DNA from: Geodermatophilus pulveris
Lineage (GTDB): Bacteria > Actinomycetota > Actinomycetes > Mycobacteriales > Geodermatophilaceae
DNA: 64,000 nucleotides
Direction of reading: 5' to 3'
Assembly (NCBI RefSeq): GCF_900188375.1
Contig: NZ_FZOO01000003.1
Location: 124,001 to 188,000, forward strand
Part shown: positions 17,905 through 26,398 of the stretch, piece by piece
How positions within the stretch are numbered: position 1 is the stretch's first letter
Layout: every line of letters starts with the position of its first letter
Notes under the pieces: generated by a model
Seen by the model: only the letters and a program-made list of their open reading frames with translations
What the model was told of the DNA's origin: nothing
Database searches by the model: none
Translations under genes and position numbers: made by a program

Positions 17905-19714
17905 ATGACGACTCCGCGCGAGGTGTCCCGCCGGTCCGTGCTCCAGGGCGCCGGGGCGGCCGCGGCCCTGCTGGCCGTCGGCGGCCTGTCCCCGGAGGCC
18001 GCCCGGGCGGCCGTCGCCGAGACCGCCCGCGCGGGGGTGTTCGGCTTCGGCGTGGCCAGCGGCGACCCGACCGGCACGTCGGTGCTGCTGTGGACCCGGG
18101 TCACCCCGGACCCCGCCGCCGTCCCCGGCAGCGGGCTCGGCGCGCCGACCAGGGTCCGGTGGGAGGTCGCCGCCGACGAGGGCTTCCGGCACGTGCTGCG
18201 CCGCGGGACGGTGCGCAGCGACCCGGCGCGCGACCACACCGTCGAGGTGGTCGTCGACCGGCTGGACCCCTACACCCGCTACCACCACCGCTTCTCGGCG
18301 CTGGGCCGGACCTCGCCGGTGGGCCGCACGCAGACCTCGCCCGACGAGCCGGGCACTCCGCACGCGCTGCGGCTGGCCTTCGTCTCCTGCAGCAACTACA
18401 CCGGCGGCTGGTTCACCGCCTACCGCGGCCTGGCCGCCCGTGACGACCTCGACCTGGTGCTGCACCTGGGCGACTACGTCTACGAGTACGGCAACGGCGA
18501 GGACCGCTACGGCCCCGACGCGCTGGCCGGCACCCGGGACCACCAGCCGCCGGCGGAGATGGTCAGCCTGGCCGACTACCGGGTGCGGCACGCGCTGTAC
18601 GAGGCCGATCCCGACCTGCAGGCCGCGCACGCCGGGCACCCGTGGGTCACGATCTTCGACGACCACGAGATCACCAACGACGCGTACGACACCGGCGCGG
18701 AGATCCACGAGCCCGCCGACGACCCGGACACCGCCTACACCGGCCCGATGGAGCCGCCCGGCGTGCTGCCCGAGGGTGACTTCCCGGCCCGCCGCGAGCG
18801 GGCCTCCCGGGCCTACCTGGAGTGGATGCCGATCCGCGAGCCCGGCGCACTCGGCGAGCACCCGCACCGCGGCACCCAGTTCTTCCGGCGGTTCCGGTTC
18901 GGCGACCCGGCCGCGCTGTCCGTCGTCGACACCCGGCAGAACCGCAGCCGGCAGGTGCCCGCGACCGCCGGCGGCACGCTGAACCCGGCGCTGGCCGACC
19001 CGGCGCGGGTGCTGCCCGAGCCCGAGCAGCTGGACTGGCTGGTCGACGGGGTCACCGGCGGCGGCACCGCGTGGCACCTGATCGGCAACCAGACGGTGTT
19101 CACCCGCGTCTACGCCGTCCCCCGCGCCGGGGTGCTGCCCGGCCAGGTGTCCAACACCGACCAGTGGGACGGCTGCCAGGACGACCAGGGCCGGCTGCTG
19201 GCCGCGATGGCCGCCTCCGGGGACACCGACCCGGTGGTGCTCACCGGCGACATCCACTCCTCCTGGGCCAACGACCTGCCCACCGACCCCGACGGCCACC
19301 GGGTCGACGGCCGCTCCTCGGTCGGCGTCGAGTCCCTCTGCCCGTCGGTCACCAGCGACGGCTTCACGGAGGTGCTGGGCAGCGCCGCGGCCGCGCAGAC
19401 CGCGACGGCGGCGTTCCAGACCGCCAACCCGTGGGTGCGCTACCTCGAGGGGCATCGGCCACGGCTTCGCCGTCATCGACGTGGCGCCCGACCGGGTGCA
19501 GACCGACTTCTGGTTCATCCGCAGCGGCGGGGACGAGGGCCTGGTGGTCGACCCGCGGCTGGACCCGCAGGCCACGGTCGGCCACGAGAGCTCCTGGCAG
19601 TCGGTCAAGGGCAGCCGCCGGGTCAGCGGGCCGGTCGCCGAGCTCGGACCGCGCTCGGACGAGCCGCGCCGGGCCGGTGACCACCGCGGCCGGGGCCGCC
19701 GGGAGGGCCGCTGA
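17905..19714 (+). pseudogene. phoD: Alkaline phosphatase PhoD, frameshifted near its 3' end
   Basis: A twin-arginine signal (SRRSVLQGAGAAAALLAVGG) leads into a PhoD metallophosphatase: FGFGVASGDPTGTSVLLWTRV, LHLGDYVYEYG, FDDHEITND, LTGDIHSSWANDLP. At 19449-19452 four G stand where three are expected. In the original frame the protein becomes nonsense after WVRYLEG; one frame over, family sequence resumes (IGHGFAVIDVAPDRVQTDFWF) and ends at 19714. Removing one G gives 602 aa. Without it the tail is lost and replaced by about 70 unrelated residues to 19680. This may be a true mutation or a sequencing error in a G run. Confidence 0.85.
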
Positions 19715-19782
19715 GGCACCACCTGGCGGGTGCCGCCCGCACCGGCCAGCATGGGGGTCTCGACGACGCGGGGGAGGCCCGG

Positions 19783-20286
19783 GTGGACGCCACACAGCTG
19801 CGGGAACTGCAGGCACCGGTCAAGCAGCGCTACCGCGACGACCCGGCGTCGGCGTGCGCGACGATGCACGCCGAGGCCGCCTTCGCCGACCCGGGCATCA
19901 CCGCCACCGTGCAGACCTGGGCCGGGCCGACCCGGGCCGGCCTGCACCCCTCCACCGGCGGGGACGGCGCCGACGCCTGCTCCGGCGACATGCTGCTGCA
20001 GGCGCTGCTCGGCTGCGCCGGGGTGACGATGCGCAGCGTGGCCACCGCCATGGGCGTGGAGATCCGCGCGGCCCGGCTGACCGCCCGCGGCGAGATGGAC
20101 GCCCGCGGCACCCTCGGCGTCTCCAAGGAGACCCCGGTCGGCCTCGGCTCCATCGCCGTGGACGCCGAACTGGACACCGACGCCGACGACGCCACCCTCA
20201 CCCGGCTGGGCCAGCTCACCGAGCGGTACTGCGTGGTCGCCCAGACCCTGGCGCACCCCCCGACGATCACCGTCCGCCGCGCCTGA
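19783..20286 (+). CDS. OsmC/Ohr-type family protein
   Basis: 167 aa. The OsmC pattern includes GGDGADACSGDMLLQALLGCAGVTMRSVA, where the Cys of LLGCAG is the usual peroxidatic position, and a C-terminal second Cys region (ERYCVVAQTLAHPPTI). Likely reduces organic hydroperoxides, or belongs to the general OsmC-like group. GTG start with an upstream GGGAGG. Confidence 0.87.
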   Translation: MDATQLRELQAPVKQRYRDDPASACATMHAEAAFADPGITATVQTWAGPTRAGLHPSTGGDGADACSGDMLLQALLGCAGVTMRSVATAMGVEIRAARLTARGEMDARGTLGVSKETPVGLGSIAVDAELDTDADDATLTRLGQLTERYCVVAQTLAHPPTITVRRA

Positions 20287-20298
20287 GCCCGCCGGCGG

Positions 20299-21302
20299 TC
20301 AGGGACCGTCCACGCGGTCCCGCGCCGGCACCTGGCCGCTCAACACCGGGTCCGCCGGCGGGAACGGCACCACCGGCCCGGCCGTGAGGACCGGCGCCAT
20401 GGCGTCGTGCCAGATGGTGGCGCCCCTGTCCCCGCCGCCGCCGGGGACCTCCCGGTTCCGCTTGGGGTCGAACACCATGACGCTGGCGGAGTAGGCGGGC
20501 GTGAAGCCGGCGAAGGCGACGGAGAACCCGCCCTGCGAGGTCCCGGTCTTGCCGGCGATCTGGTGGCCGGGGACGTGGGCCGCCGCGCCGGTCCGCGTGA
20601 GGTCCGGGCCCGGCTCGGCGGCGTCAACGCTGAACCAGCGCCGCGCCGCGGACTGGATGCCGTGGGCGCCGTTGCCGAAGTACACGGTGTTGAGGTAGCG
20701 GGTGAGGATCTCCTGCTTGGGGACGGTCCGTTCAGGGCGAGCGCCAGCCGGGCCTCCCGCAGCTTGCGGTCGACGCTGCGCTCGGTGGCCGACGTGCGCT
20801 GCCCGGTGGTCTCGGCGCCCTGCAGCAGGCTCTGCTTGACCAGCTGCTGGGTCAGCGTCGAGCCGCCCTGCTCGACCGAGCCCGCGGCGACGTTGATGAC
20901 CAGCGCGCGCAGGGTGCCCTGCACGTCCAGGCCGTTGTGCTTGAAGAACCGCTCGTCCTCGACCGCGACCACGGCCTGCTCCACGACGTCGGCGACCCGG
21001 TCGGCGCCCACCGGCACCCGGTCGTCGGTGTGGAAGGTGGTGAGCAGCGAGCCGTCGGCGGCCAGCACCCGGGTGTTGCCCGGTGGGGCCGCGGTCAGCT
21101 CGGCGGGCAGCGCGTTGGCCGGCGGGACGGAGGCGTGCGCCAGCAGGCCCGCGCCGCCCACCCAGGGCAGCACGAAGCAGGCCACCAGGACCCCGGCGAC
21201 GAGGACCGCCGGGACCAGCCGCCGGAGGGCCGCCGGCCGCGGCTGCGCATCTGACCACACCGGCCGGAAGCTAGGCGGGCGGTCCGGACGCGGGGTGGCC
21301 AC
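20299..21302 (-). pseudogene. Class A penicillin-binding protein remnant (frameshift plus internal deletion)
   Basis: The N-terminus is a normal bifunctional PBP: a membrane helix and a GT51 transglycosylase with VAVEDERFFKHNGLDVQGTL and GGSTLTQQLVKQSLL. Near 20732 one base is missing: family sequence (ERTVPKQEILTRYLNTVYFGNGAHGIQ) continues in another frame. Shortly after, DLT joins directly to AAHVPGHQIAGKTGTSQGG, skipping most of the transpeptidase domain including the SxxK and SxN motifs. The tail carries the KTGT box and a normal C-terminal end. The gene cannot make a working PBP. Confidence 0.87.
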
Positions 21303-21639
21303 CGGGTTGCGGACCCGGGAACGGCTGGAGCGACTCCACCCGGCGCGGCGGGGCGGCCCCGCAGGGTGCCCAGCCGGTCACCTCGCGGCGGCGTCGCCTT
21401 TTCGGGTGCAGTGCCGGACGGCGGTGCCGTCGTCCAGGCAGGGCCGGACCACGCCGCGCGGCCGCCACGGGAGGGAGGCGCCGGGATGGGCATGAGCGTC
21501 ACGACCGACGTGGCCGCCCCTCGGCGTCCGGCGGGCGCTGTCCCGGGCCGACGGCTGCTGGGCCGACCCGACGCCGGGTGACACCTGACCGGGTGCCGCG
21601 ACACCGACCCCTGACCGACCACGGACCCTGCGGCGCTGG
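21303..21639. other. Intergenic region with a small open frame
   Basis: No convincing full gene. A 31-codon frame (21486-21581, plus strand, start MGMSVTTDVAAPRRPAG) follows GGGAGG and ends at a stop within the 26-base repeat described below. Its sequence looks like the N-terminus of a longer protein, possibly a SAF-domain pilus protein truncated by rearrangement, but this is a guess. Confidence 0.3.
21573..21598 (+). repeat. 26-base direct repeat, copy 1
   Basis: 26 bases identical to 25168-25193; both begin GCCGGGTGACACCTGACC. Copy 1 lies upstream of vapBC, copy 2 lies 10 bases before the second copy of the cpaF 5' repeat. It is part of the record of rearrangement at this locus. Confidence 0.7.
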
Positions 21640-22053
21640 TCACCGCCCGGTGAGGGCCTCCACCGGACTGAGCACCGGGCACCGCGGACCTGCGGCGCGG
21701 CGCAGTCGGTCATCCGTGGTGACCAGGGGTGCGTCGAGGGCCTCGGCCAGCGCGACGTACCAGGCGTCGTAGACGGTCACGTCGTCGCGGAGTTCCCACA
21801 CCCGGTCCAGGAAGGGCTCGAACGGGTAGTGCCGGGCGCGCAGGCGCGACGCGTGGACGGCCGCCGCCCGGGCGTCGCCGACACTGAGCAGGCGGCGGGA
21901 GGTCATGGCCCTCAGCGCGGAGGTGATCTCCGCCCCCGCCACCGCGGGCAGGTGCAGCCACGACTCCTCGGCGACGAGCCGGCGGGCGCGGTCACCGACG
22001 GCTCCACCGACGGCCATCGCGTCGGTCACGACGGACGCGTCCAGGACCCTCAC
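21640..22053 (-). CDS. vapC: PIN-domain ribonuclease toxin (VapC family)
   Basis: 137 aa. PIN-domain acidic residues are visible: N-terminal VLDASVVTDAM, EITSALR in the middle, VYDAWYVALAEALDAPLVTTDDRL near the C-terminus. VapC toxins cleave RNA when released from their antitoxin. The GTG start overlaps the antitoxin stop by 4 bases. It lies between the PBP remnant and the first cpaF fragment. Confidence 0.87.
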   Translation of the reverse strand: MRVLDASVVTDAMAVGGAVGDRARRLVAEESWLHLPAVAGAEITSALRAMTSRRLLSVGDARAAAVHASRLRARHYPFEPFLDRVWELRDDVTVYDAWYVALAEALDAPLVTTDDRLRRAAGPRCPVLSPVEALTGR

Positions 22054-22292
22054 CGGTCGTCGCGATCGGCGCGGACGAACCCGGTCGAGGACTCGGCGCT
22101 GAAGCCCTGACCGCCGGTGCGACCGAACTGCCGCCGCACCTCCGCGACCACCTCGGCCGGGGTCCGCGCGCGGGCACCCTCGACCAGTTCGGCGAGGAGG
22201 AACTCCTGCAGGCTCATGCCGGCCTCGGCGGCCCGTCGCCGGTAGGTCCGGTGGACGTCCTCGGGGACGTCCCGGATCTGGATCGTCGGCAT
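22050..22292 (-). CDS. vapB: Ribbon-helix-helix antitoxin (VapB/FitA-like)
   Basis: 80 aa. N-terminal MPTIQIRDVPEDVHRTYRRRAAEAGMSLQEFLLAELV is a FitA/VapB-type ribbon-helix-helix domain; the C-terminal tail (GQGFSAESSTGFVRADR) would bind the toxin. It is first in the operon and probably autorepressing with VapC. Confidence 0.87.
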   Translation of the reverse strand: MPTIQIRDVPEDVHRTYRRRAAEAGMSLQEFLLAELVEGARARTPAEVVAEVRRQFGRTGGQGFSAESSTGFVRADRDDR

Positions 22293-22355
22293 GCATGCAC
22301 CGTAGCGCTGCCCGCGCGACTCTGCCTCCGCCAGCGTGCCGCTCCGTGTGTGCGG

Positions 22356-22706
22356 GATCGGGTTGGCGCCGCCCCGCGGGCGGCCGGGTCCGCCTACCGT
22401 CCGTCGTCGTCCTGACCGACCGTGACGAGTGGGGTGCCGTGCCGACTGCGACCAGTGCGCTGGAGGTCGTCGACGGCGAGGTGCGCGAGCTGATCCGCCG
22501 GCGCGGGCTGGACCCGTTCACCGACCCGGGTCCGGTGCGGCTGCTGGTGCGCGACGTGGTGGCCGACTACTCCGAGCGGTCGCTGACCTCCGCGCTGCCG
22601 GCGATCGCCGACCCGGAGTCGGTGGTCCGCGACGTGCTGGACCGGGTGGCCGGGTTCGGGCCGCTGCAGCGGTGGCTGGACGACCCGGAGGTCGAGGAGA
22701 TCTGGG
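22356..22706 (+). repeat. 351-bp direct repeat, copy 1 (cpaF 5' end)
   Basis: Matches 25204-25554 at a constant offset of 2848 with only two substitutions seen (GTGCGC/GTACGC near 22548 and GTCGAG/GTAGAG near 22694). It covers the cpaF leader and the first 89 codons. The copies enclose a 2.5-kb insert. Confidence 0.9.
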
Positions 22707-22732
22707 CCTACTACCGGCTGTGCCACGGGTGA
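22439..22732 (+). pseudogene. Truncated cpaF 5' fragment (duplicate)
   Basis: Starts like the cpaF fragment at 25287 (PTATSALEVVDGEVRELIRR) and follows it to EVEEIW, then switches to eight unrelated residues and a stop. It lacks the catalytic domain, so it is a non-functional duplicate. The break is about 185 bases short of the integration site, so integrase action alone does not explain it. Confidence 0.85.
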
Positions 22733-22810
22733 GCCGTCTCGGTCGCGCGATCTAGCTAGGCCGGGAGAGTTGACAAGCTGCCGCATAGTCGGCGACCACG
22801 GACAGGAAAG

Positions 22811-22975
22811 ATGGTGATGCGGACACGGGTGCCCTCCGGCGCTTGGGTGACTTCAGACATCTCCCAAGCACCACAGGACCCGTACCCGCCCACATCTTCT
22901 GAGCTCAACGCGCTGCAACACGACTTTGCAGCAGCTCCACACGGTGGAAGACCCTTCCTACGTACGAAGCGCTAA
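22811..22975 (+). CDS. Small open frame of unknown status
   Basis: 54 codons (MVMRTRVPSGAWVTSDISQ at the start) with a good ribosome site (AGGAAAG directly upstream). No family recognised. It is the only candidate in 22733-23020. It could be a chance frame. Confidence 0.25.
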   Translation: MVMRTRVPSGAWVTSDISQAPQDPYPPTSSELNALQHDFAAAPHGGRPFLRTKR

Positions 22976-23020
22976 CCGTCGCGAAGACACGCGTAGGCCC
23001 TGTTGAGCGTTTCGTGTGCT

Positions 23021-23434
23021 TCAGCTGGCCTCGAGCATGGCGTTCGTCTCAAACAATGTTGCCCAGTAGCTGCCAGTGTGCGCCGAGAGCGCCATCTCCA
23101 GCATGCTGTTGGTCACATCCATGTGGTCCATGCCCTCGTACTTGACGCAGTATCCCACCCCGAACTCCGGGTTCCCGAGATACTCTCCGGGAAGCGTCAC
23201 CCACTCACCATGAAAGGCTTGCACCATTCCCTCGCCCAAGAACTGCTGATAGTCGCGCCGGATCGTCTCGGGGATGGAGGAGCCGTCGCCGAACCGTCGC
23301 AGGAAGTGCGACTCAACCGCCCGCAGTGATTGCTGCGACCACGGATCGTCGGCGTCAACGCCGGGGATCTTGTTGCCCAGCTCGGGAGAATCTACCAGCG
23401 TTCTTGCCTGCCTCCGCCATTCTGTCAAGTCCAC
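23021..23434 (-). CDS. Hypothetical protein
   Basis: 137 aa from the GTG at 23434, which has a very good SD (GGAGGG, 6 bases away). It is a soluble protein with aromatic and acidic patches (DDPWSQQSLRAVESHFLRRFG; GEWVTLPGEYLGNPEFGVGY; VTNSMLEMALSAHTGSYW). I cannot assign a domain. Codon use is much less G+C-biased than the host's, indicating recent acquisition with the 2.5-kb insert. Confidence 0.65.
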   Translation of the reverse strand: MDLTEWRRQARTLVDSPELGNKIPGVDADDPWSQQSLRAVESHFLRRFGDGSSIPETIRRDYQQFLGEGMVQAFHGEWVTLPGEYLGNPEFGVGYCVKYEGMDHMDVTNSMLEMALSAHTGSYWATLFETNAMLEAS

Positions 23435-23465
23435 AATCGACCCTCCGTCTGATGTACCAGTACTT

Positions 23466-23801
23466 CTACCACCCCATGCCCTTGGGGATGAGCACCCAGA
23501 CCTTGCCAGCCTTGACACACTTGAGACTTCCGCTGTTCGGCATGATGCGCCGAATGTTTTCGCATCCAGCCTTAGTCAAGGCGATCCTGATGACCAGATG
23601 CCAGATCATAGGGCGCGCGACGTCTGCCGAGTCGCTCGTCTGCTGCGCCGACGGCGTAACGTCCGCCGACGCCACCCGCACGTCTCCGCTACTGGTTGCA
23701 GCCGACAAAGCCGGCACGGCGCCGAGCGCCAGTCCGAATGTCAAGAGGGTTGCGATGAGGCGCTTGCGCGGCTTCTGGTCGTTCATCTCTGGATTCGCCA
23801 T
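23466..23801 (-). CDS. Small secreted hypothetical protein
   Basis: 111 aa. A Lys/Arg-rich start and hydrophobic core (KPRKRLIATLLTFGLALG, cleavage expected after VPALSAA) form a Sec-type signal peptide. The mature part has two cysteines (AGCENIRRIMPNSGSLKCVK). GAGG lies 7 bases before the ATG. No family recognised. It precedes the 137-aa gene by 31 bases in the same direction, so they may form an operon. Confidence 0.6.
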   Translation of the reverse strand: MANPEMNDQKPRKRLIATLLTFGLALGAVPALSAATSSGDVRVASADVTPSAQQTSDSADVARPMIWHLVIRIALTKAGCENIRRIMPNSGSLKCVKAGKVWVLIPKGMGW

Positions 23802-24078
23802 GTTCTATCCTCAACGCTCGGGGATCTGTGGCGGTGTCTGCAGAGCCGCACGGGTGCGGGGTGAACCCTTGACCACGCCGTTTGACCGTTGCCTGACGGA
23901 ATGTATCGGGGATCTTGGCTTCTCGCTAGCCCTGACGTGTTGCTTGTCGGTCGATGAGACATCGGGATGCGGCTCGGGGTGCTGCAGGGTCGCGACCAAG
24001 TCTGGAAGAGGCGGCTTGACCTGCCAGGATGAACGGTGATCATGTCGCTGTGATGCTGGCCTGGGCGCTGCCAGCGCG

Positions 24079-24243
24079 CTAGCCGGCCCGGCGTTGGGCG
24101 TCGACGATGTTGGCGTGTCCGTCCAACCGGTGCAGGTCGAGCGTGGTGTTGCGCAGCACGGCCATGACCGCCGGTGCCTGTGCCGGTGCCGGTGCGGATG
24201 CGCGTGGCTCTTCACCCTGTGTGACGTCGTAGACGCGGAGCAC
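24079..24243 (-). pseudogene. IS transposase C-terminal remnant (ISAs1-like)
   Basis: The minus-strand frame reads VMAVLRNTTLDLHRLDGHANIVDAQRRAG and then stops. This resembles the conserved C-terminus of ISAs1-family DDE transposases (xxLRNxAxxLxRLxGxxNIAxAxR). Nothing of the catalytic domain is seen. It abuts the AAA ATPase stop, marking an old insertion scar. Confidence 0.5.
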
Positions 24244-25068
24244 TCATTTCCCGATGTCCCAACGGCCTGGATCCAGGTGGCTAGGCGCTCCGGGTCGGCC
24301 TGGCGGGGTGCTGGCGTCGGCAGGCCTTCCCTGCTCCTCGGTCAGGTGGCGCAGGTAGGCCTGGGGTTCGGCGAGGAAGTGCTGCCAGTCGGCGACGAGT
24401 TCCAAGGCGTCCCAGGTCGTCTCGCGCATCCCCCACAGGCCCACCTCGAGAAGAGTGGCGCCGGGGAGGGCTGCGAGTAGTGGCGAGTGAGTCGCGAGGA
24501 GCACCTGAGCACCGCCGGCGACGAGATCGGACAACAGCGCGATCAGCGATAACGTGCCGGTGAACGACAGCGCCGCGTCCGGTTCGTCGAGCAGGTACAG
24601 CCCTCGAGGCGAGGCGCGGTGGCCGAGCAGGCTGAGGAAGGCCTCACCGTGGGACAGTTCGTGGAACCGCGGCTCCTGCCTGCGTGCGGAGGGGTTGCTG
24701 TTGGCCTCGAGGTAGCTATAGAGGCCGTGCAGCGTCTCGTCCCGCAGGAAGTAGGCCCAGCGACTGGCACCCGGACTGCGCTCGACGATCAGGTGCAGCG
24801 ATCCGGGTTCACTGCAGCGGGTGGCGTGGCGAGCGCCGACCGAGCCGCCCTCCGCATTGAGCCCCAAGGCCGCCGCCAGTACTTCTAGCACCGTCGACTT
24901 CCCCGAGCCGTTCTCGCCGACCAGCACGGTCACCCCTGGTCCGAGCGTGAGACCTTCACGGGTCAGCTGGGCGACTGCAGGCACGGAGAGTGGCCAGCCG
25001 TCTCCCGGGGGCGGCGCGCCCGGATCCTGCCTAAAGCGACGCACTGGCCGACGGTCCACGACGGTCAT
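24244..25068 (-). CDS. AAA family ATPase (ABC/OLD-like)
   Basis: 274 aa. Walker A VLVGENGSGKSTVLEVLAA near residue 50, a signature-like LSHGEAFLSLLG, Walker B GLYLLDEPDAAL, and switch ATHSPLLAALPGATLLEVG. The layout matches stand-alone SMC/ABC-like ATPases annotated as predicted ATPases, related to OLD nucleases but with no TOPRIM domain. Such proteins often occur in defence islands; the role here is unknown. ATG start with GAGG 5 bases upstream. No partner gene is coupled to it. Confidence 0.8.
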   Translation of the reverse strand: MTVVDRRPVRRFRQDPGAPPPGDGWPLSVPAVAQLTREGLTLGPGVTVLVGENGSGKSTVLEVLAAALGLNAEGGSVGARHATRCSEPGSLHLIVERSPGASRWAYFLRDETLHGLYSYLEANSNPSARRQEPRFHELSHGEAFLSLLGHRASPRGLYLLDEPDAALSFTGTLSLIALLSDLVAGGAQVLLATHSPLLAALPGATLLEVGLWGMRETTWDALELVADWQHFLAEPQAYLRHLTEEQGRPADASTPPGRPGAPSHLDPGRWDIGK

Positions 25069-25167
25069 CTTGCCTCGCGACCACCAACGGCCTCGCCGAG
25101 TACGCGGAGTTACGCATGGTGCCTGCCGGTGGCGCTGTTGTCCTTGCCGGCGATGACCTCCGTGACG

Positions 25168-25193
25168 GCCGGGTGACACCTGACCGGGTGCCG
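25168..25193 (+). repeat. 26-base direct repeat, copy 2
   Basis: Identical to 21573-21598. Here it lies 10 bases before the second 351-bp repeat. In copy 1 the corresponding gap is 757 bases and holds vapBC. Confidence 0.7.
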
Positions 25194-25203
25194 GTCGTCC
25201 ACA

Positions 25204-25554
25204 GATCGGGTTGGCGCCGCCCCGCGGGCGGCCGGGTCCGCCTACCGTCCGTCGTCGTCCTGACCGACCGTGACGAGTGGGGTGCCGTGCCGACTGCGAC
25301 CAGTGCGCTGGAGGTCGTCGACGGCGAGGTGCGCGAGCTGATCCGCCGGCGCGGGCTGGACCCGTTCACCGACCCGGGTCCGGTGCGGCTGCTGGTACGC
25401 GACGTGGTGGCCGACTACTCCGAGCGGTCGCTGACCTCCGCGCTGCCGGCGATCGCCGACCCGGAGTCGGTGGTCCGCGACGTGCTGGACCGGGTGGCCG
25501 GGTTCGGGCCGCTGCAGCGGTGGCTGGACGACCCGGAGGTAGAGGAGATCTGGG
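25204..25554 (+). repeat. 351-bp direct repeat, copy 2 (cpaF 5' end)
   Basis: Partner of 22356-22706. In this copy the cpaF reading frame continues past the repeat to the integration site. Confidence 0.9.
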
Positions 25555-25763
25555 TCAACGAGCCCGGCCGGGTGTTCGTCGCCCGCCGAGGCCGCTCGGA
25601 GCTGACGACGACGATCCTGGCGCCCGGCGAGCTGGCCGACCTGGTGGAGCGGATGCTGCGCACGTCGGGTCGACGCATCGACATGTCGACGCCGTTCGTC
25701 GACGCGACCATGCCCGACGGGTCGCGGCTGCACGTGGTCATCCCGGACATCATTGACCGGTGA
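25287..25763 (+). pseudogene. cpaF: CpaF/TadA pilus-assembly ATPase, 5' half
   Basis: N-terminal half of the tad pilus ATPase: RELIRRRGLDPFTDPGPVR, then EEIWVNEPGRVFVARRGRSEL and PFVDATMPDGSRLHVVIPD. At VIPD (25737-25748) the gene runs into the integrated element and stops five codons later. The rest of the gene is at 52069-52866. No Walker motif lies in this half, so it is inactive alone. Start: GTG at 25287; a CTG at 25260 is an alternative. Confidence 0.88.
25737..25748 (+). other. Left attachment core (attL)
   Basis: GTCATCCCGGAC, repeated exactly at 52069-52080, coding for VIPD of CpaF in both places and in frame in both. This is the likely crossover region of the integrase; a further match (A/G)TCA follows on each side. 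Confidence 0.75.
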
Positions 25764-25781
25764 GCCGCTGACCTGCCCAGA
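25764..25781 (+). repeat. Terminal direct repeat, left (possible integrase arm site)
   Basis: GCCGCTGACCTGCCCAGA, 15 bases inside the left core. It matches 52037-52054 in 17 of 18 positions and in the same orientation. Confidence 0.55.
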
Positions 25782-26283
25782 TCACCCGAACTAGCGCTCT
25801 GAGCTGCGTTTATGGGTGAGGAAGGCGATTGGCTCGTGATGGTGGCATACGGGCGTCTTGCGGACTATCTGCGGACTCTGTGCGGACTGCGAGGTGGGCG
25901 CCCGGCGGTACGTGCCGTTGCTAGGGACTGGCCGGCCCGCCGGACCCACGCGGGCCGTATATCTCTGGCGCCTCCGCCTTCTCCCGACGCCGGCTGCTGG
26001 CAAGGGCGCAGGAACAGCGGTGACGCTGGCGAGGTGGCGAGCCCTGTGGATAAGTGCAGCGGCCCAGGAGCTGGTCTGCTTGGCTGGACGGGCTGGTCGG
26101 GTGTGATCCACCCCTGCGGGCGGCCTCCTCATGGCGTAGGAGACCCGTGCCGTCAGGGGCTAAGGAGCCCGGCCAGCCTTTGGCGGTCTCCGCGGCGGCT
26201 TGCTGTGGACCCCGATACCGGCCGCCAGCGGCCACTCCGACCGGTGTGCGCAAGGTGGCGCCCGCTCCTCCCCGGCGGAGGAT
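25782..26283. other. Gene-poor left end of the element
   Basis: Contains a DnaA-box-like site but no coding sequence I can support. Long open frames here on both strands overlap each other and have no domain or ribosome site. Confidence 0.4.
26046..26054 (-). promoter_or_regulatory. DnaA-box-like site
   Basis: TGTGGATAA, the exact complement of the TTATCCACA consensus. A single isolated box near the left end; it could mark a replication-related region but no cluster is seen. Confidence 0.3.
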
Positions 26284-26398
26284 CTCCGGCTGCACCGGCC
26301 GCCGGAAGGGCGCTGCGCGTCCCTGCGGGATGGGCCTGCGGCCCACCCTTCCCCCGCCCGGTGCAGCCGGAGGAGAGCCGGTTATGGGGAAGCGAGGG
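26284..26398 (+). ncRNA. Cloverleaf structured element, copy 1
   Basis: The 49-nt core (26304-26352) folds as a four-way junction without unpaired linkers: P1 GGAAGGG/CCCTTCC, P2 CGC-TGC-GCG, P3 TCCC-TGC-GGGA, P4 TGGGCC-TGC-GGCCCA. A 15-bp perfect outer stem (26284-26298 with 26358-26372) encloses it across a 5x5 internal loop. GTTAT follows 28 bases after the core, then a purine-rich tract. Copy 2 (33860-33955, minus) keeps the fold, the 28-base spacing and GTTAT. It may be a small RNA or a structured DNA site; whether it is transcribed is unknown. Confidence 0.55.
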
